Origin: Priapulus caudatus
Taxonomy: Eukaryota; Priapulida; Priapulimorpha; Priapulimorphida; Priapulidae
DNA length: 28,398 nucleotides
Assembly: GCF_000485595.1 (NCBI RefSeq)
Contig: NW_014577191.1
Coordinates: 262,375-290,772 of the forward strand
Direction: 5' to 3'
Of the stretch, positions 1 to 10,279 are shown piece after piece. How positions within the stretch are numbered: the first letter of the stretch is position 1; every line of letters begins with the position of its first letter. The notes under the pieces were generated by a model. It was given only the letters and a program-made list of their open reading frames with translations, was not told where the DNA came from and searched no databases. A program made the position numbers and the translations under genes.

Positions 1-85
1 TATCATATGGCACGAACGGTTTGAGTAACATTTCTTGAAATCTAGATACACATAGACACATGTCTTAGCTATAATCTCTGTGAAT

Positions 86-91
86 TTTATT
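86..91 (-). terminator. Candidate polyadenylation signal AATAAA
   Basis: Minus-strand CAATAAAATTC lies about 25 nt beyond the stop of the 117-389 frame, followed by GT-rich ACATGTGTCTATGTGT. It is placed as a real signal would be, but AATAAA is common by chance in AT-rich DNA. Confidence 0.25.
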
Positions 92-116
92 GAAGCACGA
101 TTAGTTTAATTAATTA

Positions 117-389
117 CTACGGACCATTGTACAGCGTATCCATAAAGCGCTGTACTTGAGCGGCAGCGGTGTGGATCCATTTGGAAACACCATGGCGTCC
201 AGCGATCACGTGACCGATTTTTTCCGACTCGTCATGTCGCAACTCTTTGTATATAGGGACCCTAATCTCACCAAATAAACAATATATCGGTAAGCTATCC
301 TGAGCATTCCGTTGGTTCGTAACGTTGGGCCATTCGGGGAAATTCACGCGACTTTTCGATATGAAACCTAACCGTATTTTAATAGGCAC
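117..389 (-). CDS. Hypothetical open frame, possible terminal exon
   Basis: A 90-codon minus-strand frame. Unlike most frames here it is not low complexity and has a balanced composition (for example EIRVPIYKELRHDESEK and GRHGVSKWIHTAAAQV). Its TAG stop is followed about 25 nt later by AATAAA (86-91) and then a GT-rich stretch, the arrangement of a 3' terminal exon. The nominal Met at 387-389 may not be a true start. AG dinucleotides upstream (for example after CGGTTAG) could be acceptors, but none has a good pyrimidine tract. I recognise no family. It could equally be a chance frame or a transposon remnant. Confidence 0.25.
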   Translation of the reverse strand: MPIKIRLGFISKSRVNFPEWPNVTNQRNAQDSLPIYCLFGEIRVPIYKELRHDESEKIGHVIAGRHGVSKWIHTAAAQVQRFMDTLYNGP

Positions 390-1299
390 AACCCTTATAC
401 ACTATTGCAACGGTTAATACAGTTCATACACTACGATACACTACACACTATGATACGCATCATACACTAACTGTGCGCATCTTGTTGCGCATAGTTAGTT
501 TAGTTTGTCATCTGTCGTCCTGACGTTTAGGTAACACTCTATTATATGTTACCCTCTTGAAGAAATAACACATAGATGGAATCCTGGGATTCGGATATTC
601 CAAACCGGCTATGCCTATACGTACAAAATTAACCGCAATACGATGTTGCATGCACTTCCGCAACAAACAACAACGCTATACACGTTCTACGAACATACAA
701 TATATACGTTTGCACAAACACACACGCACGCACACACACGCACGCGCGAGTGCGTGGGAACTGTTCTACGTTTAGGGAACAAAGCGCAGGGTTCGGTCAT
801 GATCAGCTGCCACTTCATAGCCCCTTGTGACCAGTTTGGCAAATGAGCGACGTGCGTGCGGAAGAAGAGCAAGTGAGACGACTTCTATTATCTCCCGCAA
901 GGTGTTGCAGCTGTCGCTAGGCGACTAATTAGTGTTCGCACGAGATATCGGATCTTTCCGTGAGATCGCAGCGGCGCGACAACAGAACAATGATGGCATG
1001 GGAGCGATCAACGCGTGAACGCCGAGTGAGCGTTATTATACGAAGCGAGCCATCAATTTTAGCGAGCCGACGTATTGATTATGATAGGAAAGCATTCGTC
1101 GATTACCGCATCATAAATATGTAGTTGTTAGCGCGCGTGAAAAGTAAGACACCTGCGCATGCAGCGCCTCCTGTGTTAATGAATGACTATAGTACGTATA
1201 CGCTGTTGTAACGTGTTAACGAGACGACGTGCTTTTGATAGATTCCGCGTCGCCGTGACGTATGTTGTTCTCTTTCATTTCCCGTGAGCATAGGTAGCG
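390..1299. other. Unique sequence without a recognisable gene
   Basis: I see no gene. It holds a short CACG/CA stretch at about 714-752, which creates spurious frames on both strands, and otherwise mixed-composition DNA with no clear splice or coding signal. Confidence 0.5.
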
Positions 1300-1634
1300 G
1301 GTGACACAGATACACACAAACACATGCACTTGCCCACGCACACACACGCACGCTCGCACACGCACGCACGCACGTACGCACGCACGCACGCACGTTCGCA
1401 CGCACACGCACGCACGCACGCACGCACGGACGCACGCACGCACACACACGCACACAGGCGCACGCTCACGCACGCACGCACACGCACACATACGCACGCA
1501 CACGGCGGCACGCGCACGCGCACGCACGCACGCACACGCACATAGACGCACACACGCACGCAAGGACGCACGGTCACGCACACAAACGCACACACGCACG
1601 CACAGACACGCGCTCACGCACGCCCGCACAATTG
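1300..1634. repeat. CACG/CA compound microsatellite
   Basis: A long imperfect mix of CACG and CACA units on the plus strand. Overlapping low-complexity frames on both strands (Cys-Val-Arg-Ala or His-Thr-Arg) come from this block and are not genes. Alternating purine-pyrimidine CG/CA steps make the tract prone to Z-DNA. Confidence 0.9.
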
Positions 1635-2392
1635 CTGTACGACTGAAGCGTGTGTGGAATGCAGACGCATGCAATGCTCGTGGCACTGCAGACTGCTTCC
1701 GTTTATTAAATCACACGTAATCATCTAATATATTCTGCCCCGGGTGTGTGCGAGTTACATATTAGGACTGTTCGTATACGCATGCACGCAAAATCGCAAA
1801 AACAATTGCAGGAGAATTCTCCGTCTGGCGCATGCGCATGCCGAGCGGCTCTAACAGAACAGCTATACAGTAACTACTCACTGACGCACTAACTAGTAAT
1901 AGACGCACACAGAGTTTCACACATTAAAAGTTATTTCCCACCTGCCTTTGTGTCAATTGTTGCATTAACCAAACCTATCATTGTAGTCAACCAGACACCG
2001 TCTCGTTCGTTATAAGGGTTGATATTGATGAACGTGTTGCCGCAGTAAATCTAATTATTGTCGACCTTGAGGTTAGCGGACGTAGAGAGTTTCACCGCGG
2101 TTAGGCTACGTGTAAGGGCTATGATTGGGTAAAAAGTCATTTTAACTGGGGTTAAATTACCTGCTGCACGGTTATAAAAAGAAAAAAAGAAATTAACAGG
2201 TAGAGTTTTAGCGCGGTCAATTTAGTTTACCAGTAGTGAATATTCTTTAATACGACGGTCAGCTATAGTAGCACGATCATTACAGAATGATAGAAAGCCC
2301 TGTTCTCAGCGTCTCAGTACGAATGAACCGGACTCCCTGCTCCGTTATACGTCAAGTATATATGTGTCACGACACCATACGTCAGCATGCAA
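1635..2392. other. Unique sequence without a recognisable gene
   Basis: I see no gene, RNA or long repeat here. It is mixed-composition intergenic or intronic DNA. Confidence 0.4.
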
Positions 2393-2520
2393 GGATAAAC
2401 TGTTGTCGTACGTAAGTTAATAAAAAGAAATCTAATAAATTAAAAATGAATTGTGAATAATGAAAGTTAATAAATTGATGATGAATCAATGATAAACTGT
2501 CATCGTACGTGAATTGATCA
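2393..2520. repeat. Two-copy direct repeat, about 98-bp period
   Basis: GATAAACTGTTGTCGTACGT (from 2393) recurs with small changes as GATAAACTGTCATCGTACGT (from 2491). The AT-rich DNA between and after the copies has further short echoes such as ATGAATCAAT. Confidence 0.6.
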
Positions 2521-2552
2521 AATCGATAATGAATCAATCGATTACAAACACA

Positions 2553-2590
2553 CGGCGGCCCGCCTCCTGACATCCAGGCGCGGGCCGCCG
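2553..2590. repeat. GC-rich 11-bp perfect inverted repeat
   Basis: CGGCGGCCCGC (2553-2563) and GCGGGCCGCCG (2580-2590) pair perfectly across a 16-nt loop. The hairpin is an all-GC island between an AT-rich repeat and a TA dinucleotide tract (about 2606-2624). Confidence 0.8.
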
Positions 2591-2629
2591 CTGCAAGAAG
2601 CTAGCGTATATATATATATATATACACAC

Positions 2630-4690
2630 AGCGACCTCAGTGACCTCCCGACGATCTGTCTCGTAACTTTAACAAGGTTTTTTCTATTGTTTTTGTGTAT
2701 TAATTTTTATTGTTGTTTATTTTTTTCTATTTTGTTTGTTTTTGTTTTTGTCTATTATTGCAGATTTACTCGCGCATTTACCTGTCTGTGGTATCGTGCT
2801 GGCAATTCCGTACGACTTGGTTGATGATTGATTGATATTCCATCGGGGAGTGATTCTGTGTCGGTAGCGATGCTCATAGCGATCGAACTAGCCCGTGCGA
2901 TCTAGCTTCTAATCAATAAACCTCAAACACGATCTATAAAAAATAACGACCGAATAAATTTAATTAGATAGTTAGCAAGTGTAATCAAGGGAGAAGAATT
3001 AGGACGCAGATCCGTGTGATATTACCATGGATGCAGTGTACTTATCATTGAAATCGCCCCATTAAAAAGCCAATCTTAGCGACTAACAGACGGGACAGTA
3101 TGTAAATATATTGCCATTCGCTGGCCGAGCAGCATGGGTAAATGTTTTTATGGCCGCTGCTATACTGCATACTTTTATTATCATGTTCCGCGTATAGTAC
3201 TTCTAGCGAAAGTAATTCTCAAAATTCATGTTAGTTTAAAACTTGTCTACTAAAACAGGGGATAGTTTCGTAGTCCGCAGGGATTATAGCGTGACATAAT
3301 CACATGGCGGTGATGAAATATGACTATATCTGACCATACGGAATGTAGGTCGTGCTTCATGCATATTAATTCACATTTCTGTTTCGGCACAACAGCCAAA
3401 CGCTTCGATTTCGCAACGTTAAACCTATCGTCAATCCGCTATAAAGGCATAATAATTTATGTTGACTATGCTAAAAAACCCAGCGCGTCTTTGTTCACTT
3501 CTCTGCTGTACGATCGCATCACGATTATCTTTCATTCTGACTGTGAGTCAGGCTGTCGCTCAAAAGGCTTCTTCGCTTGTTAGGTTGCCTTCAGAAGACC
3601 TTGATTTGCGACGACCGATCTCTCCGAGGCGATCATGCACCGTCGTACGTTTCACCACTGCAACGCGTAGGCAGGTAGTACTCGCCGTAATGAAGGTCGA
3701 ATCAACGAACGTGTTATTATCTTGTTCAAAAAAACCATCTCGAGCTATTAGGTCTTGATTGGGAACTCGACGGGGGTTGCTCGCGGCGACGAACGAAGTC
3801 CCGTTTGTGGAAATACGCTAAAACGCGGCAGCACGGTCGCCCACAGCAACCCTGGCTTCTCTATAGGCTACCCCCCCCGTACCCACCCCCGAAATGCATT
3901 GAATTCCTATACATAATATTTAAATATATAATACTCTGTATATTTACCGCCGAAGCTCTCGCTTTATAACGCGATGTGCATTCGTTGCATCCACGCCCGT
4001 CGGCCTGGTATTTGATTTTATGATTAGCCGATTATGTGTAATCCATAACTTCATAGCGCAAAAATTTAACTATCTTGACCGGTTAGAGGACTATGCAGTG
4101 ACTGAGGTTTTGTTATGTTAGTTTCACTGTTTATCGTAACGTTCTTTCGCCCCCCCCCCCACTGTGCAGTTGACTGCAAGAAACGATCATGCGCTTATAT
4201 GAGGTGGTATATTAAAGGTTTATCATGGCAGTCGCGCTGGGCTACCGCGCACAATATATTATATCTACGTTAGACTAAGTCTAGCCAGTGCGCACGTGTT
4301 ATTGATACCTCTTTTAGAATATTGACACAATGTAAAACGCTAACGACGTCTATGTTAATGTAGGCACGGCGTGATTCTCTCGAGATTTATAAAAGACTTG
4401 CGATATCTGATTGCGTCCTCACACCGTCGATGCGCGTTGAATGGAGTTCGTATATTAACGTACGTAAATGCTCCAAACGGCTGCACAAGAATGTATCTTG
4501 TTCGGGCCTTATTGCTGGCCATAAAATTACGGCAATTTTTCCCCTCTTGCATTTGTAGGTGTGGCTTTGTTATATACGTGGGTTGGTTTTGCTGTCGTCT
4601 ATCCTACGCTAGCTTTCTTGTAATATAGATATCCTGATGAATAATGTTGGCACTCTGGGTTTACACCATCACGTTAACATTACAGACTCT
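2630..4690. other. Unique sequence, no gene supported
   Basis: T-rich DNA at 2675-2762 ends in an acceptor-like ATTGCAG, with AATAAA about 150 nt later near 2915. The open frame after the acceptor is only 23 codons, so no exon is called. Frames of 87 and 99 codons at 3320-3758 overlap each other and show no family feature. C homopolymers occur near 3871 and 4150. Confidence 0.35.
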
Positions 4691-4702
4691 CTCGCGCGCG
4701 CG

Positions 4703-4705
<3 letters not shown>

Positions 4706-4742
<37 letters not shown>

Positions 4743-4862
4743 TTATTCGCTTTCACGCTCTATCTCAGTCTCCCTGTCTCTTTTTCACTCCCTATATCTT
4801 TCTCTTTCTCTATCTCTATTTATATCTCTATCTCTATCTCTATCTCTATCGCTATCTCTATC
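4706..4862. repeat. CT and CTATCT microsatellites
   Basis: A pure CT tract at 4706-4739 is followed by pyrimidine-rich DNA and then tandem CTATCT units at about 4793-4862. The tract directly borders the left edge of module copy A. The Leu/Ser/Tyr-rich frame across it is an artefact of the repeat. Confidence 0.9.
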
Positions 4863-6126
4863 AAAATGATTACATTGAGTAATATACGCTATCTTGTAAG
4901 ATTATGCACGCACGTATAGGTGTTCATATCTATTGACGGTCTCAACAGAAACTCTCTGTGATTGCGCGAATAATAATGCTAACGCCTCGGTTGATCTGCA
5001 TTTCAACACTGTTCATCCTAGCTGTTGTGTGAATTTAACAGCCAATGTCTAAATCGGCGTATGTAACTCCAACTGGGTTGCTACACCAGAGGGTATATAT
5101 AATATTATTTAGGATTTAGAATAGAAACCTCAGAATACTACAGAGTTGTGTACAGCCAAATAAATACTCCCACCGACTCTTGACTTCTCCCCCAAACAAA
5201 GTACTCATACCCCCATATTATGCTCCCCATACTGTCGCCGACATCACACTCCCTCCTACACGTACCGCTTCATCGCGTCACTCGTCACACAGGTGATACG
5301 CGTGTTGCATACCGCTGTAAATTACAAACCCGTTAACTACGACGTATACAGCCTGTTCTGCTAGCATCTATGACAAATACGACATACGCATAATAATACG
5401 CTCTCCTATGACACTATTTGTCATAGGAAGAATCTTCCTATGACAAATACGACATACGCATATACGCTCTCCTATGACACTATTTGTCATAGGAAGCTTT
5501 TTCCTATGACAAATATTGTTTGTATGCGTTGTGCGCATCATAGGAGTTTAGGAGCGCTATTATGAACGCAAGCAGTGAATTTCAGCTGTAAAGCGGAACG
5601 AACTTGACTCGCCAATATTTGTCGTAGGAGTGTCATAGGAGAGCGTATATGCGTATGTCGTATTTGTTACAGATGCAAGCAGAACATGTTGACGTATATA
5701 AGAGAGACCTTGGCTCTGTAGGCTTACATTATTGTAGCTAACGACGACAGTGCCGAAAACCGAACAACCGCGACGAAAGCAGGACGACGTGTTAGTTTTC
5801 TGTGTAAATGCGTAGTTTTGATTTACGGCACCGCTTCATATACCGCTTGTTGAATAGACTTTCTTCTGTATATCGTACAATGGCTTCCACTCACTGCGTT
5901 CCTACATCGCTTGCTTTGCTATTACATTGCATCATTTAGGCATTGCCACGTATCAGGATATTCGCGGGGAATCGCTGGTGTTGTCGCCAGTATTCATATG
6001 AAGCGTGTGTGAAAGAGCGTGTGGGAGCGTGTGGGAGAGCGTGTCCGCGAAAAATGCTATTCATGATACTTGTATAGCTTCCTCTCACTAACGACCGGTT
6101 GCTTTTAAGCGATCCGGCGTTGCTGT
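4861..6126. repeat. Module X, copy A
   Basis: About 1.27 kb matching 16682-17948 in the same orientation. Shared landmarks in order are GTAATATACGCTA, TCTCTGTGATTGCGCG, AAATCGGCGT, CTACAGAGTGT-type DNA, the nested inverted-repeat element (5355-5685) and GATCCGGCGTTGCTGT. No conserved reading frame survives between copies, so it behaves as non-coding duplicated DNA. In this copy X is followed at once by Y. Confidence 0.9.
5355..5685. mobile_element. MITE-like inverted-repeat element inside X, copy A
   Basis: A left arm of about 60 bp (from GTTCTGCTAGCATCTATGAC) is the near-perfect reverse complement of the right arm (5630-5685). Inside, a unit of about 65-70 bp beginning TATGACAAATACGACATACG is tandemly present twice, and each unit carries its own inverted pair CCTATGACAAAT / ATTTGTCATAGG. 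There is no transposase. Length and structure fit a foldback or MITE element. I could not define target-site duplications. Confidence 0.6.
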
Positions 6127-7310
6127 ATCAGAACGAATCCTGTTGCGCCATAGGCATCCTTAGCCACCCGTAAATGACGTGGGAACGCCTTCGTGACTGT
6201 TCGGCAAAGATCGGACCGATGGAGTGTTTCCGGCGGCGAGAGCGCGCCTGTACCTCGTGGCTGTCAATATTGCTGTCACGACTGTGCGTGTATCGGAGTG
6301 TATGCGTGTATCGGTGTGTTGACACTGTTGCGGAGTTACGTGCAGCAGCTAGTAGTGAGATCAGCTATACTCAACGTCGACAGCTATACGTGACATATAA
6401 TCTCGTCGCTCCGTCTTATATCCGCGTTTTAATCTTCGCGAAGCGCCGCGTGTGTAAAACGTGTTTAACGGGCCGGTTTACGAATTTGAGAGACAGCTAT
6501 GTCGGAGAAGTGTCACCGACGCCTGACCCCTGGGCGTTGGCTGTAATGTGTATCTGAGCAAGAACAGCACTAAACTCTCGGCACACATGTGAATTTTCAA
6601 GAGCAGATCACTCGGAATGTCATGCAAGTGCGTGCGTAAAAGGTATAACTAGCGGGATGACGAGAAATTGTTAGCGATGACCGCATCTAATGTTCACGTC
6701 AATGTGTGTCTATTGTTCACGCTTTTCTGCACGTCATTCGCACTTTTAGTAGGTACGTCTAACAGGTGTCGTGGTAATAGCGTAGGCGTAATAAACGTGT
6801 TTTCGACGCAGTCCGACACAAATTCTATGGACCATATACCGTATTCGATTAACACGTAACGCGATCTAATCAAACGCGATCTAATGTAATAAGAAAAATG
6901 CAACAACAGTCACGCCATCAGAGACGCGTCTGGCTCGTCTCGGAACCATCACGCACGCACGCACGCAAAACGCACGCACGCCTGCTAGTAAAGTCTACTC
7001 TATGACATGTTTGGTTAGTAGGTTATTAGTGTGCGACCCAGCTACGATCTCGAAAATACCCACTGGGGAGATTACATAATACATGGCCTCCCTCCATCAA
7101 CCCACTGAGGCAATAGCAGCTAGCGCAGCATGTGGCGTTGACTTGCAGAATTAATCCAACTCGCCAGATGATGGCGACGTTGACGATGACGATGACGATA
7201 TAGATGATGTGATTGCATCCTCATCCCGTGACCACTGGCGCAGCTGTCATGGTGGGTGGTGTGGCAATAAGGAGTTTTGGTGTTTGGTTACACGCGATCT
7301 GGCGCACTGG

Positions 7311-7333
7311 ATTAACCTTGTCACAAGGTTAAT
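7311..7333. promoter_or_regulatory. 23-bp perfect palindrome in Y, copy A
   Basis: Arms ATTAACCTTGT and ACAAGGTTAAT flank a single central C. The same palindrome is intact in copy B at 16064-16086 although the flanks differ by many indels. It could be a dimeric protein-binding site; no factor is assigned. Confidence 0.55.
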
Positions 7334-7463
7334 GCCGCGAGACTCGCACCACCATCCCCACCCACCCAGTACTAAACAACTAATTTAATCTTACTTGTAC
7401 GAGACAGGAGCCTAAACGCTATAATCCCCTCTCTCGTTTTGTTTTGCCCTCGCTGGGTGCGAT

Positions 7464-7466
<3 letters not shown>

Positions 7467-7533
<67 letters not shown>

Positions 7534-7650
7534 CGTATGCGTATGCGTATGCGTGTGCATATGCGTGTGCGTGTGTATGTGTGCATGTGTGCGTGCGTGC
7601 GATTCTGTGTGTGTGTGTGTGTGTGTGTGCGTGTGTGTGTGTGTGTGTGT
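7467..7650. repeat. GT microsatellite ending Y, copy A
   Basis: A pure GT run (about 7467-7524), then TATGCG units, then more GT interrupted by GTGCGTGCGATTC. It is homologous in position to 16225-16536. All reading frames across it are low-complexity artefacts. Confidence 0.9.
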
Positions 7651-9380
7651 ATCTCGTGCAGACTACCGACTACCAGAGCTGTCACGTCTATATGCAAATC
7701 ATACATTCTCATTCGAGGCCGCCATGTATAAAATGTAAATGTACAGTGTAGTGGTTTCGTTACTTATAGTATCAAGCTTCGGCTAAGATTACGCGGCCTG
7801 GATAGTATATATAACTATTGTCGGTTTGCCTGTCGTATTATGTGTGGAATTAGTAGACAACGGTCCTAGACCGAAATCGTTCGAAGTTTCTTTGCGTTCT
7901 GTCTGATCTGAAGTTCATCCATTGTGATCTAATGAGCCTTACACTCCGGCGTGCCTCAGTGGTAGAACTAGTCACGGTGGATTCCGGGACAAATGACCAC
8001 TACCCTCTAAGTAAACTTAGTGCAGGCATTGCGATAATATAAGTGTGAATAAAATCCGCTGGTGCAAACAAATAAAATGAATGTAAAACGCGCTTCTAGA
8101 AACGTAATGACATTTTTACACTGTTTTATATCGCCCATAAGAGTAAAACAAAACCGTTTTCGTTAACAGAATTAAATATATTAACCCGCCGACTGCATTC
8201 AAGCTTTTTAAGTAACATCATAGAGTAAGGATAATATAATCCGAAGCTTTTGTGATTCGGCCTACATTAATGCGTGACATAAAAACTATTGCCAAGTAAT
8301 CTTTCTAGAACAGAACTTGAACAGGTGCCCAAAAAATCTCATATATTTTCCAATAAATTAAGAGAGAATAACACAATAAAGAATTGCGTTCGTGATCAGA
8401 TTGATTATAGCAGCCATAAATCACCACAAATTCACCGATTATCAATTTTTAAATACATGATTCTACATTTATTTTAACATGTAATGCATATATCAATAAG
8501 GATTCAAGTATTAGAGGGATGAACAGAAAACTTCAAAATCACGAATATTCGTATATTTTAAATCTTCCTCTCTCGCAAAACGCACTGTCAAAACAAATAC
8601 ACCTTTAACGCTTAAGCATTCATTTACGACAATAATGATGTGTTCGGCTAATGTAATGGGTTAACCAAGAAACAAATGGCAAAACCAGTGTGTGTGTGCA
8701 ATAAACTAGTATTTGCTTCTTAGTATTACAAACAAACAATTCACACCTGCTGTCACGTAAACAGTTACGATATCACGTCTAACGATTAACGTTTCAGCGT
8801 TATTTTACCTTTACATCTACGGCTTACGCCGCGGCTTTACATGAATCAGGTGTCCCTGACAGAGCAGTAGCTGCAACATCGCCACGGGTGATAAAATGTT
8901 GATCAATAGCAGACAGGAGGTTTTAAAAATATGTTCAATATTTCGGCCTGCAATACCTCGGCGTCTATCCATATCGCCATTGCGTAACAAACCATTCACT
9001 CGCCATGAACACCGTTGAGTTAGATGGGGTATAGGGGGGACACACGATCTCTGCCAGATATGTACCGCGCATGCTTGTTAATCCTAGAAATTCATAACCA
9101 AGATTTCTCCAGCTGCGTTTGCGTCTGCCGGTAATTATATCATTTAGCAAAATAAACCACTGGTTGCAGAATCATTCCCGCTCTCATTACATCCAGCCAA
9201 TCCATAGTCCATCAATACAAGGTGTCTATATCCATAGTTGTAGTGTGAGCGGACGGAAATGATCTTGCAGCCAGGTGGAGTAAGCGTTGGGTCACAGGCG
9301 ATTCTCCTCCATTTTGTCTGCTCGCGCGCGTCTGTGCGGCTATTAGGGGGTCGCATGAGTTGTTACACGGCGGCGACAAC
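7651..9380. other. AT-rich unique sequence, no gene supported
   Basis: Three short minus-strand frames (8817-9356) succeed one another in different frames but match no family I know. An A-box-like TGCCTCAGTGG near 7954 lacks a B-box at the right distance. TTAACCC at 8181 and GGGTTAA at 8658 could be piggyBac-type ends, but the inverted match stops after 7 bp. Confidence 0.35.
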
Positions 9381-9386
9381 AGCGGG

Positions 9387-9475
9387 TATATAGGCCCTAT
9401 CTAGGTATTCCGTCGGTGGAATATTCGTGCACGACGAGCGACGACGGGTGACTGGAGAAGGATGAATCAGCAACA
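9387..9475 (+). promoter_or_regulatory. Possible TATA promoter with short first exon
   Basis: TATATA (9387-9392) in GC-rich flanks is followed about 75 nt later by AAGGATGAATCAGCAACA and a good donor, GTGAGT (9476-9481). This could be a promoter and a first coding exon starting Met-Asn-Gln-Gln. No downstream partner exon was found, so it is speculative. Confidence 0.2.
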
Positions 9476-9689
9476 GTGAGTGGAATTCACCCATTAATAT
9501 GACGAGGAAGCGAAGAAGTTGCGTCGGTTGCATTTGCTGATTATGTGATCTGTTTATTTAGCACAGGCAGATGATATAGCCATGATAATAGTTGAATATT
9601 TTTTTTACCGTGTGTATATTTTTACTCGTACGTCCGTCCAAATTGGTACAAATTCTTGGTGGCGCGCGGCATGATAACGTATCATAAAA

Positions 9690-10051
9690 ACAAATTACAC
9701 TAATTTTATTTACTTCTAATATATATTAGGTATTGAGAGCAGATGGTTTCACTTCTACTTTGAACGGTTAGAGCATCCTATATGACAACATTATTATGTT
9801 AATCACAAATATCGACCGTTATAGTGCTATTATCGTAAAACGAGGATAACAATATTACCAGCCGTAAGGGCGATTTTTTTTCCAAAACTTTAACGCTCTA
9901 TTGTCGCAATCGTCGTCTGTGGTAATTGCGTATAAGACCTGTACGGTGTGCCACCAATTCATGCGCAAAACCCCGGTGGCTTATGATCGTACCCGCGAGA
10001 TGGAGCCACACCGCACTTCCAAGTTAAGTCTATAGCCGACGCTGGCGTCAC
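9690..10051 (-). other. Predicted 3' UTR of the allatostatin-C-like gene
   Basis: Minus-strand sequence between the TAG stop (10052-10054) and just past a canonical AATAAA. It becomes AT-rich toward its distal end and has no long open frame. The length of roughly 350 nt is ordinary for an insect neuropeptide mRNA. The extent is inferred from the signal position only. Confidence 0.4.
9705..9710 (-). terminator. Polyadenylation signal AATAAA
   Basis: TTTATT on the plus strand is AATAAA on the minus strand, about 340 nt after the neuropeptide stop codon. A U/GU-rich stretch (GTGTAATTTGTTTTTATG) follows within 30 nt, as expected of a downstream element. Confidence 0.45.
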
Positions 10052-10279
10052 CTAGTAGCGAAATTGGTTGCGCCCGAAGCAGGTGATGGGGTTGAGCAGG
10101 CATCTGACGCTGTAACGATTCCTCTGGGGCCGCTGGTAGACGGAGCCGAATCGCTTCTGCACGCGATAGCTGCTGCCGACGCCAGCGCCTTTGCTGTCGC
10201 GATCCAACTCTTGCAGTACGTATTGCCGCAGTGGCGACGACAATCTCTCGGCCGTCTCGGGAACGTCGCTCCACTTGTC
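10052..10279 (-). CDS. Allatostatin-C-like neuropeptide precursor, C-terminal exon
   Basis: This is the last coding exon of a probable secreted neuropeptide precursor, 75 codons plus stop. It starts just after a strong acceptor (TTACTCTGTTTGCAG, then GACAAGTGG) and is in phase 0 if the exon begins there. Residues 1-30 read as a spacer (DKWSDVPETAERL then LRQYVLQELDRDS). A dibasic Lys-Arg lies at residues 42-43. The mature region contains YSVRCLLNPITCFGR (residues 56-70), followed by the tail NQFRY. Cys60 and Cys67 enclose six residues, and the ring plus trailing Phe (C-x-x-N-P-I-T-C-F) matches the allatostatin-C ring C-Y-F-N-P-I-S-C-F known from insects. Members act on somatostatin-type GPCRs and inhibit juvenile hormone synthesis or gut activity; that role is inferred here. 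Gly-Arg after CF predicts an amidated C terminus, and Arg-Pro-Gln-Arg or Asn-Arg could allow a shorter peptide. The signal-peptide exon was not found. The family assignment is fairly firm; the paralogue is not. Confidence 0.75.
   Translation of the reverse strand, partial: DKWSDVPETAERLSSPLRQYVLQELDRDSKGAGVGSSYRVQKRFGSVYQRPQRNRYSVRCLLNPITCFGRNQFRY

Larger units (their letters stand above)
6128..7650. repeat. Module Y, copy A
   Basis: About 1.5 kb matching 14783-16536 in the same orientation. It begins TCAGAACGAATCCTGTTGCG and ends in a GT microsatellite. Internal landmarks are GTGTTGACACTGTTGCG, GACATATAATCTCGTCGCTC, a GATGAC-rich stretch and a 23-bp palindrome. A 127-codon frame (6174-6557) is open here but frameshifted in the other copy, so I do not call it a gene. 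Confidence 0.9.

Noticed and set aside
2672-2935. Terminal exon after a T-rich tract and ATTGCAG, with AATAAA downstream
   Set aside because: The frame after the acceptor is only 23 codons with no motif, and T-rich tracts ending in AG are common by chance.
6174-6557. 127-codon frame in Y copy A
   Set aside because: The homologous segment of copy B is broken by several frameshifts, and the protein has no recognised motif. Sequence error in copy B could hide a real frame, so the rejection is not absolute.
7945-7995. tRNA or tRNA-derived SINE
   Set aside because: TGCCTCAGTGGTAGAAC resembles a tRNA A-box, but GGTGGATTCC is a poor B-box and lies too close. No cloverleaf forms.
8908-8985. AGGAGGT ahead of an ATG, as in bacterial DNA
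   Set aside because: The frame ends after 18 codons, and the surrounding DNA is microsatellite-rich eukaryotic sequence, so it is a coincidence.
8817-9356. Three consecutive minus frames as a decayed transposase
   Set aside because: They change frame from one to the next, but no residue pattern of any transposase family was recognised.
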